The position numbers and the translations under genes were made by a program. The notes under the pieces were generated by a model. The model saw only the letters and a program-made list of their open reading frames with translations. It searched no databases and was not told the DNA's origin. Of a DNA stretch of 64,000 nucleotides, positions 37,090-49,100 are shown piece after piece (position 1 is the first letter of the stretch; each line of letters begins with the position of its first letter). Origin of the DNA: Protonemura montana (taxonomy: Eukaryota > Arthropoda > Insecta > Plecoptera > Nemouridae); assembly GCA_947568835.1 (NCBI GenBank), contig OX387611.1:1926001-1990000 (forward strand), in the 5' to 3' direction.

Positions 37090-40000
37090 CATTTTTATTG
37101 ATTGTTGAATGGAGGGTTGTTTGGTCCCAAGAGAGGCGACTATCGATTGTTTTTGTTAGGGGTGGTTGGCGACACGCAGCCAATGTGAATTCATTAAAAA
37201 TCAAATGCAGTGTGAAATTATATATTTTTTTAAACAAACGAAATGGATTATTGGCGACAACGGGCTGGTATAAGCAGTCACATGCAGTGGTCATTACACG
37301 CGGGTGTACAAAGTCCATCCGCTGGTTTTTCTCCAATACATTCGTTAATTGTAATTATTTCATTTTTTATTACACAACACATACATGACAAGAACACACT
37401 TTGTGTTTTTTTAAATTCAAAGAAAATGGAGTCTTCAACATTTTCAGGGTTTAAAGTGTTGTTACCAAAAAAAAAAAAAAAAAAAATGTAATGACATAAT
37501 AAATTAAGTCAATAGAAAAAGTCTCCAATAAGGATTTCACTTTGTCTAAACACTTATGACTTTGCCGACGGTCTAAAAATTTCTTAAATTAACAAAAGCA
37601 ATGTTAAATCAAATACTTTTTTAGCTTTTCTAAAAAATAACCGACATTGATCTTTTAAAATACATTTTCTTGCAATTGATGAGAAAAAAAATCATCTCCT
37701 TATCTGCTGATTTTGCGGTAGTTTTTTTATAACATCTGGTATTTTCACTGTGAATGTCGTAATTTCTTTGAAACAACATTGGGTTTATTTTAGTAAACAA
37801 GAAAATTTCTAAAATGAATTGACGTGGCACCGTTAAGATATTCAGTCTTACAAAAATAACATTACATGATTTGCCTGCTTTGATGCCAGCTACCATTTTT
37901 GTGTCTGTGTGTGTTTTGCTTGAAGAAAATCCTCTTAGCCAATCCGGTAAGACACGGAGGACAGTTTTCGATATTTTCTAGCTGGCCTGGTATTTGATGG
38001 CTTTTAAAACGAAGTAAGCTATGTTCTGTTTTCTTCCTAGTTTCTGGGTGTGGTAGTTCTCCTTTCACCTATTATCGAATCTGCTTGACTCAGAGAAGGT
38101 TAGAATTGAGTCTCCTATCTGTATTATTTCTAGTTATTTTTGTTTGCTGCTTCTGTACATCACAATGTTAGTTTTTTACTATACATTTTTTTTTTGTTGA
38201 AACCATTTGGCATCCTTTCCGAAGCATTTTCATATTCATTTTCTTCAGGGGGATCAAATGGAACCTGAAAATCGACATTAGAGTAAATCTGTTTGCATGG
38301 CTTCATGCTCACGTGTTGCTGAGTCACTAATAAAATACCGTAAAAAATATCTTGTGGGAAATTTGTGGGAAACTCGGAAAAATAAACTTTAAGCTGCCGT
38401 CTTTGGTTTTCCAAGAAGTAATAGAGTTGGGTCGCAATTTTTTTTTACATCTTAAATATTAATCTTGAGATAATAACAAGTTTTCAGACATCTTACTTGT
38501 CTAATTCTAAATAAAATTATTTTTTAATGGAGTTAAATTGAGTAATAAACTCCGCCAGTATTTCAACGCCAAAAGCTCACCAGTAAAAACAATTTTGATA
38601 GCGGTAATTTGTTGAAATACCCTTAAGCACGAAAATTTCAGAAATGCTAATCTCATCTCGATCAGACAAATAGTGTCAATGAAAGAGATGTCTAGAAATA
38701 AGTGGGAAACTTTTCAGAAATTCGGATTGGTTATGAAGCTGTTATGATTGGTTATGTTTGCCCCCCACCTCTTCACACATGAATGGTATGATAAACCCGC
38801 CCTTACCTTATACCTCCCATACACCCGCCCCTCTACCAACCAAAGACTAGCAGTGAAGTATCCTGCACATGCTCGTTCCCTATTACCTAGTCCACAACCC
38901 ATATAAAAATAATCAATACTACGAAAACGTTGTTTTTGAATAATAGTAATAATAAAAGTAATTGATTGGCAGGTTGATTTAACAGACCTGTTAGATAAAA
39001 TAATTATTTTGTGCTATACAAGTATTTACGGAAGAGATACATTTTTAAGTTTTTTTAAATTTTTGCTGAGGTTGGTCTTTCATATCTTTTAAAAGCGCTG
39101 TTCGATATAATATTCCGCTATGGACTGGTCCTTGTGTGTAAGTGGATATGGTATGACTCATAGTTGTTGGATCATTTATGTCCCGTGTTCCATATCTATG
39201 TTTCTTTTCGTACAATTTTAGGCACGTAGCCGTTATCAACGGTAAATAATATAACATAATAAATACACGGGCAGGGTAGTGGTAAGACTTCTAATTTCGT
39301 AAGGCGATGCAGAAAATATAATATATAAAATTAAAAAATTGTATATATCAAATTATAATATTAAAAAATAATATAATATATATTATAAATATGAAATATT
39401 ATTTATATCAACTTCAAGTGCGGGTACCACACAAACCACATGATTCGTTTGATGTGCGCAATGGACCAGGAAAAAATCTGTAAAATACAGCTGAGAAATC
39501 TGAAACCAAATTGGAACGCAAGGCCAGGCAGACTCAAAGAAATGCAAGAAGAAGAATTGAGGAAACAGAAAAAGACCATGCCAATCTCCACTCCGCTGTT
39601 GCCATATGTTGCCATATATCTTCTCCAGTCTGTTGCCATTTTAATATTAGTCGAGTTTCAGCTCTTGAAGCGGGAGGACGTTCATTTCGCAAGCTCCTGG
39701 TTTTATCTAGTCGCGAAGTATTGAAAAGGTCCAACTATTCTGCCCACTTGTATCTTGCCTCTCATTCCACTGCTAGAATTCAGTCTAGCCAAGGAGAAAA
39801 TTATATCATGTTACTAGCAAGCTTATCGCACTCAAAAGATTATTATTTATCAAGTAATTCCCCAGCCATTGCAACAACAAACCTACTAAATCGGGAGTTT
39901 CATTGTTTTCTTGATATCATTGAGCTCACGATTACATCCAGATTTCAAATCAATTTCAATCGATTTTCTAGCACAAGAAATGCGGAACGCCAAGTGCGTT

Positions 40001-40536
40001 CGCGCGCTGTATAATAATGAATACTCGTATCCTTGCAAATGAGTCATCGCTATTCGCTAAGCCTTCTTATCGCAAGACTCATGTTTTCATTGCTCTGCGC
40101 TTGAAGCGAGGCAATAAAATACTCAGCAAAATTCTTAGAGGAGATAAAACGTAATACATTTAAAATCGATTGATTTCTTGATTTCAATTCGTTAGTGATT
40201 GTTATCGTAACTGCATCGACTCGTAACTGATGATCGTTTTTTGAACGAACTTCAGAGTCAATTTTTACCGAGGAATAAAAAACCTCGTTAGATGCCGCTG
40301 GTAAAAATGTCCAGAATCTTACGCACATTCCAATGCGGTAAAATCCCATCTCTATTGACCACTCAACGCAATCGCAAGAACTTCTATTCGTCAGATTCAT
40401 CGTGTCGGATGATGGCGCGAAGGGTCGGGTTTGACCCCGTTGTCTCCGGGAATCTCTATACGTGCGAAAGAAATGTACGGATATAGTCCGTGTATGGTAG
40501 CGGTTCGTATGATGTCGGTCGTACTTCTGGACAGCT
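37090..40536. other. Intergenic AT-rich DNA between GR-A and the Harbinger element
   Basis: About 3.4 kb with poly-A (near 37470) and TA-rich runs (39300-39400). One dispersed repeat copy lies at 38735-38945. Overlapping frames on both strands at 39440-40400 have no recognisable domains, membrane pattern or splice structure. I see no gene. Confidence 0.55.
38735..38945. repeat. Dispersed repeat, copy 2
   Basis: Same family as 34770-35000: CCCCCCACCTCTTCACACAT, ATAAACCCGCCCTTACC, CCTGCACATGCTCGTTCCC and AAAATAATCAATACTACG, in the same order and orientation. No terminal repeats or coding potential recognised. Confidence 0.45.
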
Positions 40537-40561
40537 AGGGGCCTTACCTAGCGCGGCCACT
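40537..40561 (+). repeat. Left terminal inverted repeat of the Harbinger element
   Basis: Twenty-five bases starting AGGGGCCTTACC, identical to the reverse complement of 44629-44653. Internal inverted segments follow (GGTGGTATTATATAAAACC-type). Confidence 0.92.
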
Positions 40562-40722
40562 TGGTGGGACTACCACGGGATTATGGTGGTATTATATAAA
40601 ACCACCGTGGGTATTATATAAACCCGACCTAAAGCGGTCAATTCGAACATGGCGCCGGAGTTACTAGTAATACCGCTAGCGAGCGGTTTTATGACGGGAT
40701 TACTGCGTATTTCCAAGTCAAG

Positions 40723-42201
40723 ATGGCGTACTACATGGCAGCAGCCGCCGCCCACCTCGAAGATAATATTGGTAAAAATTATAAACGTGTGACCGATTTC
40801 AACGATTTTGATCTTCGTACTTGGAAAAGACTGAATAGAGACACTTTCTATTACGTTTTGGGGCTGCTAGAGGAAGATTTGGTACGTGAAAATGAAGGAA
40901 ACTCTGCTGTGCCCTGTGACACGCAGCTTTTGGTTGGGCTGTCATTTTTGGCTAGTGGATCCTTTCAATGGACTGTTGGGGGATTGTACGGTGTCTCCCA
41001 AACTGCTTGCAGCGATATTATTCGCCGGGTTGTTGTTGGCCTCAATCGCTTAGCAATAGATCACATTAAGTTTCCTTCTACTGCTGCCGAATTGAATGCA
41101 ACTAAACTCGATTTTTATCGTGCAAGTGGGATTCGTAATGTGGTTGGGATTATTGACTGTACTCATGTCGAGTTTCAGCCCCTTCAGGCTGAAGAAGCAG
41201 AGTTTGTTGATAGGAAGGGCAGACATTCAATCAATGTTCAACTTGTCTGCAACCAAAAACTGGAGATCACCGATGTAGTGGCTCGGTGGCCGGGAAGTGT
41301 CCACGACAGTTTCATTTGGAACAACTGTGGCTTGCGTGACATCATGGTCGATACGGATGGCTGGCTCTTAGGTAAGCTACAAAACTACATAAATTATCAT
41401 TGCACGTTTCTGCCCTTCTCACTTCTAACTTTGCTTTACCCGAGTCACTGGATTTAGAATAGGTTGACACGAGCTTATCGCTTATGCGAGGCTGGCCGCT
41501 TGCAAATGCTAGCCGGCTGTAGTTGAGACGTCATATCATGTAGCTGTGCTAGTCGTAGCGAACGAGTATTTTTCCAGAGGCAGAGAGAAGTCTAGGCACC
41601 GAGTTTGAATGGGCTGAATGGCTATTGACAATGATACAATAATGTGATGTGAAGATGCCAATTAGGTAGTGCATTAGAATAATTCCCGATTTTTTTATGT
41701 TTAACTGTCGCTACAAAATGCAATGTCCCAGTCTTTGATTTTTGTATCAACCTTTCTACAAGTACCCTTTAACATGATTACTCTCTTGTATTTTCAGGAG
41801 ACACTGGCTATCCGCTCGAACCATGGCTGCTCACCAAGTACCGCAACCCTGCTACCGACCCACAACGCCGGTTCAATGATGCAGTTGGTACAATCCGCAG
41901 CTTGATTGAGAATGTCAACGGCATTCTCAAGAGCCGCTGGAGAGTCCTTGCCAAGTCAGGTGGGCAGATGCTGTACCGAGTGGGCAGAGTCTGCGACATT
42001 ACTGTGGCTTGTTGCGTGCTGCACAATATCTGTGTGAAAAGGAACGTCCCTGAGGGTGATCTGGAAATGATCCCCGCAGTTGACTTGAACTATCCTCGTA
42101 TTGATGCCGCAGCTGCAGCCCACGGCAATGCTCGCGGAGCTTTGCGTGCTCAAGGTATGGCATTAAGAGACCAGCTTTTTCAAAATGACTTTGCCCATTA
42201 A
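40723..42201 (+). CDS. Harbinger (HARBI1-like) transposase, two exons
   Basis: DDE-type nuclease that cuts and pastes the element, acting in the nucleus with the Myb-like partner. Exons 40723-41371 and 41798-42201 join at a TTAG|GTAAGC donor and a TTTTCAG acceptor to give 350 aa, the usual length of HARBI1-type proteins. A helix-turn-helix-like region lies near residues 66-105 (FLASGSFQWTVGGLYGVSQ). Catalytic candidates are D145 in GIIDCTH, D195 in SVHD and E254 in IENVNG, with GDTGYPL shortly after the splice. No stop or frameshift is seen. The ATG at 40723 is the first in frame and gives the family's normal N-terminus. Known Harbinger transposases need the partner for nuclear import and TIR binding; that is family knowledge, not visible here. 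Confidence 0.92.
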
Positions 42202-42812
42202 ACTCATGGTACGTTTGTAAAGTGCAGTTCAAGTTGTTCATTAGTAAGTGTGTAGTTTTCTGTTGGCATACTAATGATCACAGTCAATTCTTCAATTAAT
42301 TACATCCGAGATAGTACAAGGAGTCAATGTTATTTTCACGTATCAAGTTAACTTTTGCAGACTCATCTATTCATGGATCAATTTCGTTACATAGAGTAGG
42401 TACCAGATATATTTTTCCATATATTTTCTTCCGTATGTTCTTCCTCATTTTGAGATTGCACCCACAGAACAGAAATCGGTTCTTTTCAGAACTAAAAATT
42501 ATTTTACAGAAGAGCGTGTCAAAGTGCACAACACTTACTATAATAATTCTAGTAACTAAAAATAAAGTTTTCTTCTTATATAAGTATTTACAGTAACTAT
42601 CTAAACATAAAGAAACAATTAAATCTCATTTTTGTAACCATTTCTTAGGTCACCTAGATTTATTTACAAATAGTGTCTTTACACTTTACAGTACCTATTT
42701 AAACAACAAAGAAAATTCATACCTACAAAACAAAGGTGATTGAATTTAATGAACTGAAATACTTAATTTACTACTTAATTTAGCTTCATACTTTAACTTT
42801 CACTAGGTACTT

Positions 42813-44394
42813 TTAGTTCTGATTTAAATTTTGGTTACGTATATACTGAAATATTTCCTGCAAGGTGTTATTTACAGCCATTACACCGGATTGCATGTTG
42901 GCAATTCCTGCTGACTGGTCCCGAACAGCGCTGACCAAATCTCTCAGTGTTTCGTTGATCTCTCGGAATGCATCCAGGTGTGCTGCACCCCCGTTCACAA
43001 CATCTTGTTGAAATTGTGAGGCGCGGTTCCTTTGGCGCGGCGGAGCAGACGGGTATGGGCTGGTTCGCGCTCTAACGGACGATGCCCTCGAAGTAGACGG
43101 TGTCGAGTGTGCAGCGGACGACTGTGGCACCGAGGAAGAAGCTGCGGCGCTGGGAGTTCCAAGGCGCTCTACGCGAGGTGGCTGCATCTGCAGGGCCGCT
43201 GATGACGGGGTCACAGAAGGTGCGCTGATGGGTGGAGGGGGAGGGGGAACAGAGGGTCGAGCTTGTCGAGCTGGTCCTGGTGAAATGATGAACAGCTCTT
43301 CGTCGGGTGTGTCTGTAACAATGGCAGATACAATGTACGGTCAGCACACTTGAGAACCTAATAAATGATAACATTCAACCTTTTGCTAATTTTTCTAAAT
43401 TATTAAATTTATCCTTAGCTACTTGTTTTTATGAGAAGTTAATTAGATATTATATGCCTTGAATGAGGTTGTTCTAAAATTGTTCTATTTTATATTTACA
43501 TTGAGAGTATTTTCTTTACAATCATTACTTGTTTAGTTTAAATAAAAGTCATATTGTAAATATTGATGCTGTAACTAATTGGTAGGAAATATCCAAGCAA
43601 TAAAAAGTTGTTCCAAGTAAGATTTGTCACAAGAGATTTGCTTCCTAGCTTGTCGTTCCAATAGAACGTAAGTACTTACCCTCAAAGTAAAAGTTCTCTT
43701 CGTCGGATGCCGCTGGTGATCTGCTGGGAGATGGTGGTGCAGGCAATAGAGCTGTTTCCGGGGGATTTCTGGTAGCGGCTAGCCGTTCTTAACAAAGAAA
43801 TCAATTCTGTCAATCGATTTACCTAAATATTGTTTTAGATTCAATTTAATATAGGGAGTTCCCAGTAAATTGGTTGTGGAAACGTAAGTAATGGCAAGTA
43901 TACCTGCATTGATGTCTCGGCCTCCTTTTATGCCATTGTAGGTGGATTCTGCAATGAAGGAGCAAATGATCTCTTGAATGTCTGTTAGTGGCGGAGCAGT
44001 CTGAGGCCCCCCTCCGGTCCCGTTCCTTTCCGCCCGCTGCAAACTCTTCGCGGCCCTCGCAGAACTTTTCATCAGCTTCCACTTGGTTTTTATCTAAATA
44101 ATGTTCATATATTTTATAGGTAGGTACTGTTAATATAAGATTTAGATAATTGGAGAAGCTTGCATTCAAAGTTCAAAGATTTTAGATCAAACTTACTTGG
44201 TCGACAGTCCGTGAAGCGCTTCCCACAGCATTCACTGCTGTCGCTACCAGCGCCCAGCATTTTCTTTTTGTTTCATGCGTCACTGACGCCGAGAAGCTAC
44301 TATTTAGAACGCTCCAGTATGATTTAACGTTGTTAGCTATCGCCAGCATTTCATGAGCGGTGAAATCCGGATTTTTTTATCTTTTGGTCGCCAT
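42813..44394 (-). CDS. Harbinger Myb/SANT-like DNA-binding protein, four exons, early stop
   Basis: Partner protein of the transposase. Exons on the minus strand: 44394-44197, 44093-43904, 43787-43680 and 43312-42813 (stop included), with splice phases 0, 1 and 1. Exons 1-2 encode a Myb/SANT-like trihelix (W in KSYWSVL, KRKCWALVATAVNAVG, then RTVDQ joined to IKTKWKLMK). Exons 3-4 add proline-rich sequence, acidic patches (SDEENFYFE, DTPDEELF) and a C-terminal helical region rich in L, I and V that could dimerise. The ATG at 44394 begins MATKR but codon 6 is TAA (44377-44379); the next in-frame ATG at 44349 would give about 316 aa while keeping most of the trihelix. The element may therefore be slightly damaged, or it uses the later start. 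Confidence 0.82.
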
Positions 44395-44628
44395 TTTCGG
44401 TTAGTGCTCGTCTTTCAAACTCTAGCTCCACACTTGAGCCAATCGGAGCGCGGTTTTTCATTTCGTCCAATCAAATCACTCCTTTCAAAAGTCAGAGCCA
44501 CTAGATACCGGCAATCATCAGCCGACCGTAATCTCACCGTAATTCTGCGTTGCTAGGTCGGGACTACTGGCCGGTATTAGAGCGGAGTTAATTAGTCCGG
44601 GATTATTGATAGTAATACCGATATTTCG

Positions 44629-44653
44629 AGTGGCCGCGCTAGGTAAGGCCCCT
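44629..44653 (-). repeat. Right terminal inverted repeat of the Harbinger element
   Basis: Exact reverse complement of 40537-40561; the sequence ends GGTAAGGCCCCT before flanking GAATTTC. Confidence 0.92.
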
Positions 44654-46110
44654 GAATTTCAATTTCATTTCGTATGCACCCAACAGCCAACTCGACCGCA
44701 TCTAATGGTTCCTCATTTACCTCATTTGAAGTTTGCTAAGGTTGTAATATAAGGTGTCGGTTTGTTGTTGATGATGTTCAGTGTATAAGCGTGTGCTAAA
44801 TGAAAGTTTCCCGAAAGATGCACTTACCCTTTGAGAAAGTGTAGAGCTGGCTAGATTTAATGGTGGAGGCGGTCATTAACTTCGCGTGCGGGCGATATTT
44901 CATGTATTTTGTGTGATTTTGTGTAAGTGGAGATAGTTAGTATTGAAGGGCAATTTTGGAAATAAGGGTTGACACGTTTAGTCCTCTAGCTTCACATTTT
45001 TATAGTGCATGATGTTTATAGTCAAAAGATTGATCAATTACATGATATTAAGACAGTCAATTTTCTAATCTTAAATGAAGTTACATGTAATATTATAATA
45101 CATATACATAAATACATAATGCTAAATAAAAAACCTGGTAAACGAAATTAAAAAATTTTCAATTCGGAACTGATTGACTTTTTTTTTTAAGGTGAGGCCA
45201 GTTTTTCCTGTAATAAGTCTAGGTAATCTGTCATAAAATTGTATGCACATTGACATTGGACCATGTGACCAATTGTTTACTTTACATAAGTTAGAATATT
45301 TGATTGATTTCTCACATCATGGTTATGAATGTTTTCTGTCGCTAAAAAATGTTTGCCGTGTGGTATTGAAAACATAATTGTACAATAAATGTAAAGACAG
45401 GGTAGTGTTAGAATATTAAGATCAATAAAATATCGTTTACACGAGTCCTTCAAAAATACTTCAGCGCAGGGATCACGACTCGCTTTCATCATTGATCGAA
45501 TAGATAATAAAGATCATATATATCTAACTAATTAACTTACACTAGAACTGAAAGATATAAATAGATGTGATTTTAAACATAGACTGAAGAATTATCTAAT
45601 TGAAATTTGTTTTTACACCATTGACGAGTTTAAAATCGCTCATACAAATGTAAAACGACAATTCTTATCACACAGAGTGTTTCTGTGGAAATTGAAAAAA
45701 TTAAAAAGTGCAAATTCGACCCCACATGCATGTTTTGATTGACACATCTGGCAAATCACTAACTTTCAAAATAATTCCCAATACCCATCTGTACATTTTG
45801 CACGCAACGTGCGGCTTGAAGAAAGACTTGTTTCGATCCTAGACTTTCCATCTATAGAAAGTTCTCTCTTCAGAGATTGTATACCAAACATGACGCCATC
45901 TTGTCAACACGTTCATCTCCTCGCAAGAGATTGATTCTGTGGTCCTGTCATGTTTCTCGTGAGATGGCCAATACGCATTGCGGTACTGACTTGTACAATC
46001 ACCGGCCCCTGCTTCAGGAAGAGGGCGCGATACCTTATTTTATAAAATTTAGTAGAATTTTTGCCCGAGTCAATTAAGAAATAGAACAAAACAGAAAAAA
46101 AGCCTGTTCG
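44654..46110. other. Intergenic DNA
   Basis: About 1.45 kb, AT-rich. A short plus-strand frame near 45545-45740 (contains CDFKHRLKNYLIE) weakly recalls the tail of LINE reverse transcriptases, but is too short and isolated to call. Nothing else is recognised. Confidence 0.5.
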
Positions 46111-49100
46111 TCAGCGTGCAAACCAAGTGCCCCATCTGTCCCGCACCGGGGCAAGAACCTGGGCACATCTGTCCCGCACCGGGGCAAGAACCTGGGCCCA
46201 CTCTGCACGAGCCTCCGAGTCAAGGAACACGAAGATGAGGCTCAATGAAAACACGTGCACTGACGCCGTCATCAAGAACAAGTAATCGTAGAGAAACTTG
46301 GTCTGGAAGGCGCCGTACTCGGCCATCAGATGGAAGATCCAGGTGATGCCGAAGAGACAGAAGGTGAAGAAGACCGCGCGCAGGCGACGCATCTGGAAGG
46401 TGCGCTCGTTCAGGTGTCTCTGCAGGTTCTCTGTCTCGCCCCAGCCACGGAAGCCGAACAGACGCGCGAGGATCACCAAAAAGATGACGACGTTCAGGGC
46501 GAGGACGGTCGTCGCAGGGGCCTGCACACACCAGTCGAATGGGACGCCCTCAGGGTAGCAGTACCCGCGGTCCGACGCGTCAGTCTGGTATACCTCAGTC
46601 TTGAAGATGAGCAGGGAGACGACGGCGAGGCTCGGCACGCCCCAGGCAAAGAATGCAGCCTTTCGGAGGAGGTTCAACGTGTCCCTGGCGCCGAGCACTG
46701 ATAGCAGCCGACGTAGCTGAAGACCGGACATCAGCAACATCCACCCAAACATGGCCAGGTAAAAAAAGTGGCGAAGTGTGCCGATCACGACGCACGCCAC
46801 GCTGGCCGTGTCCACGCTGATGAAGCTGGTGGTGAAGCCGAGAACGAGATTGAGCCACAGAGACAGCACCATCTGGAGAAGAATCTTGTGACCGAGATCC
46901 TTGCGCCAGGCGGGCAGCAAGGCCGCGGTGCTGACGATGCTGGCCAGGCTCACGCCGGACAGGAAACCTGCTGCAATTAGAACGACCAGCATTGGCGTGC
47001 TGAAGACGTCAGTGAAATCCACTGGCTCAAAGACCAGGTATCTCCCCCGGAATTGTTCGTCAACGAATGTCAGATGCTGACATCGGATGACCGGCTTTGA
47101 TGCGCGTGTCGAGCGCAGCTTGGCGCAGCTTGACACGAGCCAATCACCGTCCGCCTCGCTCCAGGTCGCCAGTTGGAACCTCAGCACGGTCTTCACGACT
47201 CCAGAACGACTGGCATTGAGGTTCACCTTCGTAACTCCACCTGCCTTTAATATTTTGTCAGTATCGTCATCCTCATCGTCATCGTCATAATCATAATCAT
47301 CTTCATCGTCATCGTCATCGTAATCGTCATCATCATCTTCATCGTCATCGTTAGCATCTGGGTCTGCTGTCATATTTTTTTCACCAAGAAGTTGAATATC
47401 AAAATACATATTTTCGGCGCTTGTTTCTGCATCGCTTCTTGAAGTTACCACCAGATGGACAACCATCAGCATACTCTTGACGTACGCGTTTAGCGAAGAT
47501 TTAAGTCGAAAATTACCCAATTTAGTGACCGCCAGGATCGCCAGCTGCTGGCCTTGTCTCTGCAAACCAGCGCCCAACACGAGGTCCAACTCCGACTCGG
47601 CAGAGACTTTTTGTCTCGAGCTGGCCGTGATGTTTTGCACTGCGCCGGCGCCTGTCAGCTTGTCGAGGGAGAAGCCGATCACCGGATCGCTGACAGTCAG
47701 GTCAGACACGAGGATCTTGACGAAGTCTAGACTCACTGTCAACGCCGGCTTGGTTAGGACCACGCCGCTCAGCATCTCAACCCACGGGTTCAATTCGTTC
47801 AAATCGAAGTATATCCAACGCCTAATTGCACTGTCAGTAAAACTGGCCACTTTGTTGAGCAGCAACTCGTCGACTGGGATCGTCGAGAAGCCAAATAGCA
47901 CTGGTTCTAAGTGTTGTATTAGTTCATTGGCTAATTCGTCATAGGAATTTTCACTGAAGACTTTGACTGCGAGAAACGTGCCGACAGTCTCGTTCCGAGG
48001 ACCAGGTTGCCACTTGTTGCACAGGTAAGTGTCAATCGACCGCTCGCTGCTCACCCAGGGACACAGGTGCAAATGATCGCCATCATCTGTCACACTTCAA
48101 ACGGACCTGTACCGATAAAGTAAATGAATCATTCCGTTGTCAACGCGCATGATCACCGGCTGGCGGCTTCGCTCCGTTTCGGACTCATTGAATTGTCTGG
48201 ACGACACGACTTGCGCCAACAAATTGATTTCGAAGATATTTTGAGATAAGAACACTTTATCAACACCGAGTTTCAAATTGTTCCACGCTTGTACAGCGAC
48301 TCTGCCTGACAAAATCAACGATCGAGGAAGCTGCATGGAAAAGGCGGTAGTCAGGTTGTCGTCAGCACTGGCCTCGCTTGAGTTAATGACTCTCAGTGGT
48401 GTGTTCCAGCGATCAACCAGCAACATATCGGGTCCATCAGCCTCCTGCAAGTGGTCACTAAGCAACGCACACGCATTTTCGTGACACGCACTTGAAGAGT
48501 AGCTCAAGTTAGTTTCCTTGGCAATTTGCGTAGAGAAAATGTTGAATATCTCTTGAGACACGTTGGATAGATAGGAAACTCTATTGTATCGCAGATCCAA
48601 CAGTTTAATCTCAGCGGTTATACTCACCAGAGCCCCGAGATTCAAGTCACCGGGACCAGCTTGCCTGGCAAAGTCTTGGAGGCGGCGCTCGAAAAGTAAA
48701 ATACCCTCCGTCCTGCATTTCTTACCGGCGTCGAACCAGAGAAAGACATCGTTGTCCCAGACGGCGTCCCAGTCACGGAGCAATTCACTGGTCAAGTTGC
48801 CTTCGGTCCCATCTCCGACAGGATAAAACGATTGTAAACATCGTCTGGTGACGAAGTGCAAGTCGTGCAGTTCCGCCTCACCTATTTCACCTGCAGCAAA
48901 GAGTTGTCTTACTGGACGAGATGACATAATAGACATGTTCAACCCAAACTCTCCACCAATCCCAACTCTTTCATCCGCAGCCATTCAGACTTCCGGTCCA
49001 AGCGACAACTGTCACCACCATGAAGCGATCCTAGCCCTAGATGCCACCAGACACCAACTGGTTGGTCATGCATTCACCATCATACTGTCACAAAGTGCTG

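Larger units (their letters stand above)
40537..44653. mobile_element. PIF/Harbinger DNA transposon, apparently full length
   Basis: A 4117-bp unit bounded by identical 25-bp inverted termini (AGGGGCCTTACCTAGCGCGG plus CCACT). Inside are the two genes expected of an autonomous Harbinger element: a DDE transposase on plus and a Myb/SANT-like DNA-binding protein on minus, arranged convergently with stops at 42201 and 42813. The perfect termini and open transposase suggest a recent insertion. A matching 3-bp target duplication was not evident at these borders (GCT left, GAA right), so the exact ends may be off by a few bases. Confidence 0.9.

Noticed and set aside
39403-40400. Overlapping frames left of the Harbinger element (up to 167 codons)
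   Set aside because: Both strands are open over the same stretch, with no recognisable domain or splice signals that support either.
45545-45740. Possible LINE reverse transcriptase tail
   Set aside because: Only a short stretch around CDFKHRLKNYLIE is suggestive; no catalytic motif or flanking element was found.
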